Positions 26,273 through 33,437 of a stretch of 64,000 nt of DNA are shown in pieces. Numbering within the stretch: position 1 is the stretch's first letter; every line of letters begins with the position of its first letter. Below the pieces are notes generated by a model. The model was not told where the DNA came from. It saw only the letters and a list, made by a program, of their open reading frames with translations, and searched no databases. The stretch comes from Acidobacteriota bacterium (GTDB lineage: Bacteria; Acidobacteriota; Vicinamibacteria; Vicinamibacterales; UBA2999). The translations under genes and the position numbers were made by a program. The stretch covers positions 10,732 through 74,731 of the forward strand of contig CANIBQ010000016.1 in assembly GCA_947465645.1 (NCBI GenBank), read 5' to 3'.

Positions 26273-27478
26273 TTATTGGGCGAGCCGGAGCTGCTTGCCC
26301 TGGCGGCTGCGCGCGGGGTAGTTGCGGAGCTCCTCTGGTACGGAGGTGTCGCCATCCTCGCGCGCCGTCGCGAGCGACAGCATGCGCGGCACGTCGCGCT
26401 CGCGGAAGATCGGGTCGCCCAGCACCTCGTAGTGCATGTTGCGGCGTTTCGCGGTGAAGCCGGCGTCCTCGATGTTGACGACAATCTCCACTTCGTCCAT
26501 GCAGTAGCTGGCGCCGGCGGCGCGGACGACGTTCTCCTCGATCATCACGCTGCCCATGTCGTTGGCGCCGTACGCGAGGCTGAGCTGACCCACCTTGCCC
26601 CCCTGGGTCACCCACGACGCCTGCAGGTTGTCGAAGTTGTCGAGCACGATACGCGCGAGCGCCAGCGTGCGGAGGTAATCGACGCCGGTCGCTTCATACC
26701 CGCCGCGCTCGGTGTGGTCCGGCTGATAGCTCCAGGTGATGAATGCCGTGAAGCCGCCGGTCTCGTCCTGCAGGTCGCGAAGCCGCATCATGTGCTCGAT
26801 GCGCTCCTCGTCGGTCTCCACGGTGCCGTACATCATCGTCGCCGTGGTCCGCAGTCCGGCGAGATGCGCCTGGCGCATGACGCCGAGCCATTCGTCTGAC
26901 GAGGCCTTGCCGTAGCAGTTCAGCAGCTTGCGGACGCGGTCCACGAGGATCTCCGCGCCGCCCCCCGGGATGCTGTCGAGCCCGGCGGCCACCAGGCGCT
27001 CGATCACCGTCGGTACGGGAACCTGGTTGATCCTGGAGATGTGCAGCACTTCAGGCGGCGAGAGCGCGTGGAGCTTGAACTCCGGATACCTGGATTTGAC
27101 CAGGCGGAAGAGATCCTCGTACCACGCGATCGGCAGATCCGGGTTGTGCCCGCCCTGCAGAAGCAACTGGTTGCCGCCCACGGCGATCGTCTCGTCGATC
27201 TTCGCCAGGATCTCGTCGAACCCGAGCACGTAGCCCTCGCTGGATCCGACAGCGCGATAGAACGCGCAGAAATTGCAGCGCGCGACGCAGACGTTCGTGT
27301 AGTTGACGTTGCGATCGATGATGTAGGTGACGACGCGATCCGGGTGCTTGCGCGCACGTATGCCGTCGGCCAGCGCGCCCAGCAGGTGCGTCGGCGCCGC
27401 GCGATACAACGCGAGCGCCTCGTCCGCACTCACGCGTCCGCCCTGCTCCACCTTTGCGGCGATCTGGTCGATCATCAT
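26273..27478 (-). CDS. mqnC: cyclic dehypoxanthine futalosine synthase MqnC
   Basis: A 401-residue radical SAM enzyme that closes dehypoxanthine futalosine to the cyclic form in menaquinone synthesis. The cluster motif is intact: NYTNVCVARCNFCAFYRAVG near 59-78, CX3CX2C. Other family landmarks are LLLQGGHNPDLPIAWYEDLF near 110, HALSPPEVLHI near 143, GLDSIPGGGAEILVDRVR near 168, and ENVVRAAGASYCMDEVEIV near 320. Length and motifs fit MqnC better than MqnE. Its start shares one base with the mqnA stop. Confidence 0.93.
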   Translation of the reverse strand: MMIDQIAAKVEQGGRVSADEALALYRAAPTHLLGALADGIRARKHPDRVVTYIIDRNVNYTNVCVARCNFCAFYRAVGSSEGYVLGFDEILAKIDETIAVGGNQLLLQGGHNPDLPIAWYEDLFRLVKSRYPEFKLHALSPPEVLHISRINQVPVPTVIERLVAAGLDSIPGGGAEILVDRVRKLLNCYGKASSDEWLGVMRQAHLAGLRTTATMMYGTVETDEERIEHMMRLRDLQDETGGFTAFITWSYQPDHTERGGYEATGVDYLRTLALARIVLDNFDNLQASWVTQGGKVGQLSLAYGANDMGSVMIEENVVRAAGASYCMDEVEIVVNIEDAGFTAKRRNMHYEVLGDPIFRERDVPRMLSLATAREDGDTSVPEELRNYPARSRQGKQLRLAQ

Positions 27479-28272
27479 CAGAAGAATTCCAGCCGGCGTT
27501 TGCGCGGGGCGAGACCGAGGTCCGCAGCGTAATCCAGGAACATCTGCAGGCCAGCCGCCTCCTCGGGGCCGAGGCCGTATTTCACATTATCCCTTAGATA
27601 CGCGGCGGCCCTGGCGACGGCCGCAGGGTCTCCGCGGCCGTACTCCGCCGCGATGGCGTCGGTCGCCGCCACGCCGTGAGCCTGCGCATCCTGGAGCGCG
27701 CGGACGCCGTCGGCGTCGATGGCGCCGGGACTTCCCGTCCACGCGGCAAATACAAACGGCAGCCCGGTCATGGCGACCCACTCCTCGCCGAGATCGATCT
27801 TCTGAAGGCCCAGCGAAGCGGGATCGGCCTCGAGCGCCGGATCGCCGATCAGTACCGCGGCGTCATGGTCGCGCGTCATCGCCGCCAGATCGGGCTCGTG
27901 CGCCACGAACTCCGGCTCGATGCGATACCGGTGGCGCGCCAGCACCTTGATCAGCGTGACCGACGTGCGGGAGCTGGTGTCGAGAGCAATCCGCCTGATC
28001 GACTCGATCGGGACGCGTGTGAAGAGGGCGACCGATGCGACCGGTCCCCGCGCGCCGATGCCCACGCCCGGCACGAAGCGGTAGTCAGGCGACTGCAGAT
28101 ATTCAATCGATGGGACGAGGCCCAGGTCGATCTCCCCCCGCTGGAGCCGCGCCGCGCAGACGGAGGGGACGTCGTACCGGACGTCCCAGCGCTCTGGCGC
28201 GCGGGCGAGCGCCCACGTCAGCGGACGCGCGTTGAGGTACCCGACGGCGCCGAGACGGAGGCGTCGCATCAC
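27478..28272 (-). CDS. mqnA: chorismate dehydratase MqnA
   Basis: A 264-residue periplasmic-binding-protein-fold enzyme that converts chorismate to 3-enolpyruvyl-benzoate, the entry step of the futalosine route. It starts RLRLGAVGYLNARPLTWAL, typical of MqnA/MqnD. It continues with the QRGEIDLGLVPSIEYLQ segment (about 46-62) and DTSSRTSVTLIKVLA near 94. LPFVFAAWTG near 165 is the conserved dimer/active-site strand. MqnD is the sister family; the N-terminus and length (about 260) favour MqnA. It overlaps the upstream MqnE-like gene by four bases. Confidence 0.9.
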   Translation of the reverse strand: MMRRLRLGAVGYLNARPLTWALARAPERWDVRYDVPSVCAARLQRGEIDLGLVPSIEYLQSPDYRFVPGVGIGARGPVASVALFTRVPIESIRRIALDTSSRTSVTLIKVLARHRYRIEPEFVAHEPDLAAMTRDHDAAVLIGDPALEADPASLGLQKIDLGEEWVAMTGLPFVFAAWTGSPGAIDADGVRALQDAQAHGVAATDAIAAEYGRGDPAAVARAAAYLRDNVKYGLGPEEAAGLQMFLDYAADLGLAPRKRRLEFF

Positions 28273-29162
28273 GCGACAAGGGTGAAGTGGCCGTCGCGCT
28301 CGGCCGGCGACAATCCAGCGGCTTCGATGTTGCGTCGAATCTCTTCGAGCGGGGCGCGCCGGTGGCCGTCGGGCGCCTCGTCTGAGGCGGGGACGCCGTC
28401 AAGGTCGTCGGCGCCAAAAGTCAGGGCCACCTGCGCGAGCTTGGGGCCGTAACGCGGCCAATCGACCTGGACCGAGGGAATATTCGGCGCCGCGAGCCGC
28501 GCCAGGGCCACCATCTTCACGTCTTCGTACCCGGTGGTCGGCCGAAACGTCTGGAGGGCGGTCGGCAACGGATCGATGGCCTGAATCGCCGCGAACTTCT
28601 CCTGCAGCTCGGCGGCGCGCAGCAGCAACGGGACGCGGTCGGCCGCCGGAGCCTTGTTCACGGACAGGCGGATGCGCTCGAAGCCAGCTGCAACCAGGTG
28701 ACCGAGCGCGCCTTCGATGTCTGCGACACGGTCGAGCGGCAGTTCGGCGACTGACGCAAGGCCGCGCGCTCGGAGCTCTTCGAGCACATGGGCGACTGAA
28801 CGCTCCGCTCCGAAGCGCTCGATATCCAGCCACGAGAAACCCGACACCGTACGCTCCCCCGCCACCGCCTTTGCATTCTGCACCGCCGCCAGAGCGACGG
28901 CCAGGCTGTCTGGCGCGCCAGTGATGCGGACTTCCCGCGCGGTGGGCGGCACGGCGTCGGCGAACGACTTGTCGAACGCGCAGGCCGCCACGCGCAGGTA
29001 GGTCACCTGCGTGCCGTGGAGTCGCCGACGCACCGCATCGGCGAGCATGCCAAGCGGCAGGATGTCCGGCGTCGTGGCGAGCTGGGTGATGTCGTCGGCC
29101 AACAGCCGCTCTCCAGCGGCCACGCGCGCCATCAGGGAATCAAACATTGCCGATGTGCTCAT
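28269..29162 (-). CDS. MqnE/MqnC-like protein without radical-SAM cysteines
   Basis: A 297-residue protein clearly related to aminofutalosine synthase at both ends. N-terminal RVAAGERLLADDITQLATTP and LADAVRRRLHGTQVTYLRV match the start of MqnE. C-terminal TTGYEDVKMVALARLAAPNIPSVQVDWPRYGPKLAQVAL, FGADDLDGV and EIRRNIEAAGLSPAERDGHF match its end. The CX3CX2C cluster motif expected after TYLRV is absent; only one Cys (AACAF) remains, and the protein is about 80 residues shorter than normal MqnE. It therefore should not make a 4Fe-4S radical centre. It is in frame, overlaps both neighbours by four bases, and has normal codon use, so it is maintained. A scaffold or regulatory role, or a lost activity supplied by another mqnE, is possible. 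Confidence 0.75.
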   Translation of the reverse strand: MSTSAMFDSLMARVAAGERLLADDITQLATTPDILPLGMLADAVRRRLHGTQVTYLRVAACAFDKSFADAVPPTAREVRITGAPDSLAVALAAVQNAKAVAGERTVSGFSWLDIERFGAERSVAHVLEELRARGLASVAELPLDRVADIEGALGHLVAAGFERIRLSVNKAPAADRVPLLLRAAELQEKFAAIQAIDPLPTALQTFRPTTGYEDVKMVALARLAAPNIPSVQVDWPRYGPKLAQVALTFGADDLDGVPASDEAPDGHRRAPLEEIRRNIEAAGLSPAERDGHFTLVA

Positions 29163-30100
29163 TGGGGTTGCTTCGCGATCAGATCGGCCACCTGCGTCGC
29201 CAGTGCAAGCGCCGCTCGGCCGTCATGTCCGGTCACGCCGGGTTGTCGCCCCGATCGTACTGCGTCGGCGAAATCCGCCAGCTCCCGGCGCAGCGGCTCC
29301 TCGTTGGGCACGTCCAGGCGTCCACCCTGGATCGCCGGGCGTCCGCCCTCCTGGGGAATCAGCCGATAGACCTCGACCTCCTGGGCGGCGTAGTCGATCG
29401 ACACGTAGGCATCACGCGAAAAGAACCGCGCCTTGCGGACGCGGTCGCGGCTGATGCGGCTCGCGGTGACGTTGGCGATGCAGCCGGACGCGAATCTGAT
29501 GCGCGCATTCGCGATATCTACCCGTGGCGTGAGGACATTGACGCCGACGGCATCGATGGTGACGACGTCGGATCCGGCGACGGTCAGCAGCAGATCCAGG
29601 TCGTGAATCATCAGGTCGAAGATGACATCGATGTCGAGGCTGCGCTCGGGGAAGGTGCCAAGGCGATGGATCTCGACAAAGCGGGGACTGGTCACAAGCG
29701 GCAGCGCTGCGGCCACCGCCGGGTTGAACCGTTCGGTATGACCCGTCGCCACGATCGTGCCCCGCCGTGCCGCCGCCTCGAGCAGGCGGTCCGCCTCTTC
29801 CAGCCCTACTGCGAGCGGCTTCTCGATGAGCACCGCCACTCCCGCCTCGACAAAGGGCATGGCGATGTCGATGTGGGTCACGGTCGGCGTGGCAATTGTC
29901 ACCGCGTCGACGTGACCGACCAGGTCGGCGGCATTCGCGAACGCCGGTGCGCCGTATTTGTCGGCAATCTCCTTCGCACGGGAGGCATTGATGTCCACGA
30001 TGCCGGCAAGGTGGACGTGGTCGAGCCCCGCCAGCAGCCGCGCGTGGTGCTGCCCAAGGTGCCCGACGCCGATGACCGCGATTCGGACCGGCGCGCTCAC
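29159..30100 (-). CDS. Gfo/Idh/MocA family oxidoreductase
   Basis: A 313-residue NAD(P)-dependent dehydrogenase. The Rossmann motif is [18 protein letters not shown] near 9-26, then [15 protein letters not shown] and [18 protein letters not shown] near 93-110, with the conserved EKP Lys. [13 protein letters not shown] near 118 is typical of sugar-nucleotide members encoded beside lpx genes. The family's neighbours here (lpxI, lpxA) suggest a sugar-nucleotide substrate, for example a UDP-GlcNAc 3-dehydrogenase such as GnnA, but no aminotransferase partner is present. Overlaps of four bases on both sides show co-translation. Confidence 0.85.
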   Translation of the reverse strand: MSAPVRIAVIGVGHLGQHHARLLAGLDHVHLAGIVDINASRAKEIADKYGAPAFANAADLVGHVDAVTIATPTVTHIDIAMPFVEAGVAVLIEKPLAVGLEEADRLLEAAARRGTIVATGHTERFNPAVAAALPLVTSPRFVEIHRLGTFPERSLDIDVIFDLMIHDLDLLLTVAGSDVVTIDAVGVNVLTPRVDIANARIRFASGCIANVTASRISRDRVRKARFFSRDAYVSIDYAAQEVEVYRLIPQEGGRPAIQGGRLDVPNEEPLRRELADFADAVRSGRQPGVTGHDGRAALALATQVADLIAKQPQ

Positions 30101-30915
30101 TGCGCCCGCCCCACAACTGTAATGTTGGCGTCGTTGGCCGCGGCTATCACCGCCTCGCCATCGATCAGCAGCGCACGGCCGGCGTCAACCGACAGCGCCG
30201 AGGCGCCGGCGTCTCGCATCGCCTTGATGGTCGCGACGCCAATCACCGGCACGTCGAAGCGCATGTCCTGCTTCGGCTTGGCCACCTTGACGACGCGGGT
30301 GTCGGGCCCGGCGAGGCGGCCGGCGCGGGCGATGACTTCGTCGGTGCCCTCCATGGCTTCCACGGCAACCACGGCCTGCTGCTTCACGACGATCGTCTGG
30401 CCGATGTCGAGGCCGGCGATGACATCGGCCATCCGGTAGCCGAACTCGAAATCCTTCTGCTCGTCGTCGGACGGCGCACGCCTGGTCAGCACTCCTCCCC
30501 TGGCGAGCAGCGGCTGAAGCAGGGCCGTCGAATTCATCAGCTCGATGCCGCGGTCCCTGAGGACGTTGGCCACCGCGCCGATGAGGCCGTCGGTGTTCCT
30601 CGAGGCCAGCTTCGTCAGCACGCTGAGAAACGTCAGGTCGGGGACGATCCCGCCCGAGAAGATCTTGGTGTGCTTGACCTGGCCGGCCATGACCGCGTGG
30701 CTCACGCCCGCATCCTTGAGGAGGCTGATGCAGGTGCCGAGCTGGCCAAGCGAAATCCAGTGGATTGCGGAGTGGTGACGCGCCGCGGCTTCGTTCAGCT
30801 CGGGAAAGGTCTCTTCCCTGGTGGCGATGATCGTGACGTCATGGCCCTGCGCCCGCGCGGCATCGAGCACGAGAAACGGAAAGCGGCCATTCCCGGCGAT
30901 GAGCCCGAGCTTCAT
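30097..30915 (-). CDS. lpxI: UDP-2,3-diacylglucosamine pyrophosphatase LpxI
   Basis: A 272-residue LpxI (formerly DUF1009), which hydrolyses UDP-2,3-diacylglucosamine to lipid X in lipid A synthesis in bacteria without LpxH. It starts [21 protein letters not shown], the canonical N-terminus, and carries [15 protein letters not shown] near 76-90. Further on are [22 protein letters not shown] near 124 and the [24 protein letters not shown] segment (about 175-200). The C-terminal [32 protein letters not shown] is well conserved. It lies directly downstream of lpxA. Confidence 0.95.
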   Translation of the reverse strand: MKLGLIAGNGRFPFLVLDAARAQGHDVTIIATREETFPELNEAAARHHSAIHWISLGQLGTCISLLKDAGVSHAVMAGQVKHTKIFSGGIVPDLTFLSVLTKLASRNTDGLIGAVANVLRDRGIELMNSTALLQPLLARGGVLTRRAPSDDEQKDFEFGYRMADVIAGLDIGQTIVVKQQAVVAVEAMEGTDEVIARAGRLAGPDTRVVKVAKPKQDMRFDVPVIGVATIKAMRDAGASALSVDAGRALLIDGEAVIAAANDANITVVGRAQ

Positions 30916-32168
30916 TCGTCGGCGACCAGCTCCTCTGCCCGGCGGCTCGGTCGCCGCAGGATGACGCCACGCTGCGAAGACCGGATGAACTCCACGAGAT
31001 ACTTCACCTCCGGCGACGTCAGCGCAGGGTCCTTCTCGATCTGTACGAGCGCGCGGCTGGTGTTGAGCTTCGACTGGAGCAGGTAGCGGTAGGCGCGTTT
31101 GAGCTGGCTGATCGTGCCGGGGGTGAACCCACGGCGCGCGAGGCCGATGGCGTTGACCCCGAAGATCCTGGCGGGCCGGCTGCCGATGGTCTTCCCGTAC
31201 GGGGGCGCGTCCTTCGTCACCACCGAGTAGCCGCCGATGAACCCATGGCGGCCGACGCGGCAGAACTGGTGCACGGCCGATCCCGCGCTGATGTTCGAGT
31301 AGTCGTCCACGAACACGTGCCCGCCGAGGGTGGCGTGCGGACCGAAGATCGTGTCGTTGCCGATGTGGCAGTCATGGGCGACGTGCACGTACGCCATGAA
31401 GAGGTTGTTGTCGCCGATCGTCGTCTCGCCTCCGCCGCCGGCCGTGCCGCGGTTGATGGTGACGAACTCGCGGAAGATGTTGCGGCGGCCAATCGTCAGC
31501 TTGGTGGGCTCGCCCTTGTACTTGAGATCCTGCGGCGCTAGGCCGATCGACGCCATTGGATAAATCTGCGTCTCGTCGCCGATCTCGGTCCAGCCGTCGA
31601 TGACCGCCGAGGCGCCGATGCGGCAGCGCGCGCCGATCTTCACGTGGCGGCCGATGGTGCAATGCGGCCCGATCATCGTGCCGGGGCCGATCACCGCCCC
31701 GGCATGCACCAGCGCCGTGGGATCGACGTACGCGGCGCCCGGTTCGATGGCGAGAATGAGCTCCGCCTCGGCCACCGGTTGATCGCCGACGAATGCCGCG
31801 GCATGCGCCTTCGCCATGCGCGTGCGCGTGCGGCCCAACTTCACTTCGAGGCGCAGGCGATCGCCCGGCACCACCTGCCGCCGGAACTTCGCATTGTCCA
31901 CGCCGCGCAGCCACACGCGCGCCGTCTCAGGGGCGTCAGCGCGCTCCAGGATCAACACCGCCGCCACCTGCATGAACGCCTCGATCATGAGCACGGCGGG
32001 CATGAGCGGCGAGCCGGGAAAGTGGCCCTGGAAGAATTCTTCGTTGACGGTGACGTTCTTGACCGCGACCATCCGCGAGCCGGGCTCGTGCTCGGCCACG
32101 GTGTCGATCAGGAAAGAAGGGTAGCGGTAACAGACGCGATCGAGGAGTGCGGGAAGGTCTATGGACAC
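30912..32168 (-). CDS. lpxA: bifunctional FabZ-LpxA: hydroxyacyl-ACP dehydratase fused to UDP-GlcNAc acyltransferase
   Basis: A 418-residue fusion. Residues 1-145 are a FabZ hot-dog domain: [10 protein letters not shown], the catalytic His in [14 protein letters not shown] (near 49) and Glu in [11 protein letters not shown] (near 63), so both catalytic residues remain. Residues about 148-418 are LpxA: left-handed helix hexapeptides ([15 protein letters not shown]...), then [60 protein letters not shown] with the catalytic His, and the C-terminal helical domain. The protein would dehydrate 3-hydroxyacyl-ACP for fatty acids and divert hydroxyacyl-ACP to lipid A. FabZ and LpxA are usually separate adjacent genes; there is no stop or frameshift here. 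Confidence 0.93.
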   Translation of the reverse strand: MSIDLPALLDRVCYRYPSFLIDTVAEHEPGSRMVAVKNVTVNEEFFQGHFPGSPLMPAVLMIEAFMQVAAVLILERADAPETARVWLRGVDNAKFRRQVVPGDRLRLEVKLGRTRTRMAKAHAAAFVGDQPVAEAELILAIEPGAAYVDPTALVHAGAVIGPGTMIGPHCTIGRHVKIGARCRIGASAVIDGWTEIGDETQIYPMASIGLAPQDLKYKGEPTKLTIGRRNIFREFVTINRGTAGGGGETTIGDNNLFMAYVHVAHDCHIGNDTIFGPHATLGGHVFVDDYSNISAGSAVHQFCRVGRHGFIGGYSVVTKDAPPYGKTIGSRPARIFGVNAIGLARRGFTPGTISQLKRAYRYLLQSKLNTSRALVQIEKDPALTSPEVKYLVEFIRSSQRGVILRRPSRRAEELVADE

Positions 32169-32181
32169 TGGGGAACCGGTT

Positions 32182-32215
32182 CTCAGGTGCCTAGGTTAAC
32201 ACCTAAGCACCTGAG
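32182..32215. repeat. 15-bp near-perfect inverted repeat between ompH and lpxA
   Basis: CTCAGGTGCCTAGGT-TAAC-ACCTAAGCACCTGAG, with 14 of 15 arm bases paired and roughly 7-base internal units (AGGTGCCTAGGT). There is no T-tract, so it is more likely a repeat or mRNA stability element than a terminator. Confidence 0.7.
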
Positions 32216-32227
32216 CGTCTGTGAACG

Positions 32228-32905
32228 TTATCTCGAAGTGGCAGGCGCCGCCGGGCGCGGGGCCGCCGCGGGAGCTGCCGTCTGCGCGGGGGCGGGCGGA
32301 GCCGCATCGAACTTCACGATGATCTCCTCGGTCAGATCGAGCGACGGATCGCCCCACACCAGGCCGCTGTCCGCGACGCTGAACAGCATGTGCAGCCCGC
32401 GGTCGATGGCCACCTGCTGGACGATGGGCGTCAGCTTCCGCTGGAAGTCGTCCTGGAGCTGCGCCTGCAGGTTCTGCACGTCCTGCTGCGCGTCCTCGGT
32501 GAAGCGCTGGAGGTCGATTTGCTGCCGCTCGATGTCCTTCTGGAGCTGCGCGACCGCGGTCGCATTGAGCACGCTGCCACCCTGGTCGAGCTTCTGCTGC
32601 GCGGCCTGAAGCTGTTTGTTCTTCTCATTCAGCTCGTTGACCTTCTGCTGATTGAGCGCGGCGACTCGAGTGGTTGCGACCTTGCCCTCGGCCGACTCGT
32701 TGGCGATCCGCTGAATGTTGACGAATGCGTATTTCGTTCCCGTCGGGAACGGCCGGACGACGGGCGCCTGCGCGGCGGGCGCTGGAGCGGGCGCTGGCGC
32801 TGCGGGGGCGGCGGGTCGCGGCGCGGGAGGCGGCGGCACCTGCGCGAAGGTCGGAGCGGCGGCCAGCATCACGCTGAGAACCGCGGCTAGGGCGAAACCT
32901 CTCAT
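32228..32905 (-). CDS. OmpH/Skp family periplasmic chaperone
   Basis: A 225-residue periplasmic holdase for outer-membrane proteins. The signal peptide (MRGFALAAVLSVMLAAAPTFA) is followed by a Pro/Ala-rich spacer (about 23-45). The Skp core begins TKYAFVNIQRIANESAEGK and the long coiled coil (NQQKVNELNEKNKQLQAAQQKLDQ...ERQQIDLQRFTEDAQQDVQNLQ). The core ends with LHMLFSVADSGLVWGDPSLDLTEEII. A low-complexity Pro/Ala tail is added. The ATG at 32905 is preferred because AGGA lies nine bases before it. It follows bamA, with one lipoprotein gene between. Confidence 0.88.
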   Translation of the reverse strand: MRGFALAAVLSVMLAAAPTFAQVPPPPAPRPAAPAAPAPAPAPAAQAPVVRPFPTGTKYAFVNIQRIANESAEGKVATTRVAALNQQKVNELNEKNKQLQAAQQKLDQGGSVLNATAVAQLQKDIERQQIDLQRFTEDAQQDVQNLQAQLQDDFQRKLTPIVQQVAIDRGLHMLFSVADSGLVWGDPSLDLTEEIIVKFDAAPPAPAQTAAPAAAPRPAAPATSR

Positions 32906-32975
32906 TACGTTCAATCCTTTCATCGATAACAAGCTGATCATTTTACCCCAGATCCCTCACCCATCCGGCGTCCGC

Positions 32976-33392
32976 TCACGGGTGGACGACGGTGATTTCG
33001 TATGACGCGGCGGCGGCAACCTTGCCGATATCCTGCACGAAGATACACAGGTTGCCGGCCGACGACGCCACTCCGAGAAGGACGGCTCCCTGGGCGGCGG
33101 CGGTGTTGGCGATCACGATCTGACACGCGGTGCCGTTCCAGGTGCCGAGGCTGACTCCAATCGCCTCGGTCCCCTCCGGCGACAGCGCCGCCAGCGTGAC
33201 CGTCACGGTGCCAGCCGCCTGGGCCAGAAACGTGTGGGTGGCCGCCCCGTTCCGGTTGATGGATCCTGAAAATGTTTCGCTGACCGTCACCGGCGACGCC
33301 GGGGTCGGTGCGGTTGGCGCCGCGTCGTCGCCGCACGCCGCGGTCGAGAGTAAGGCGCTAAGAAGCAGAGCGCTGGACACGAATCGATACAT
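32976..33392 (-). CDS. lipoprotein with a PPC-like beta domain
   Basis: A 138-residue protein with a lipoprotein signal (LLSALLSTAACGDD, lipidated Cys near 20), then a short Pro/Thr spacer. The beta-rich domain reads SETFSGSINRNGAATHTFLAQAAGTVTVTLAALSPEG..., resembling bacterial pre-peptidase C-terminal (PPC) domains that occur in secreted proteins. Two further Cys (CQIV, LCIF) could form a disulfide. It lies between ompH and bamA, where lpxD or nothing is usual, but nothing links it biochemically to outer-membrane assembly. The function is unknown. Confidence 0.7.
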   Translation of the reverse strand: MYRFVSSALLLSALLSTAACGDDAAPTAPTPASPVTVSETFSGSINRNGAATHTFLAQAAGTVTVTLAALSPEGTEAIGVSLGTWNGTACQIVIANTAAAQGAVLLGVASSAGNLCIFVQDIGKVAAAASYEITVVHP

Positions 33393-33437
33393 AAGACTCC
33401 GTCGAGTGGGGCGGCGTGGCGGGATCGACCTGGACGA

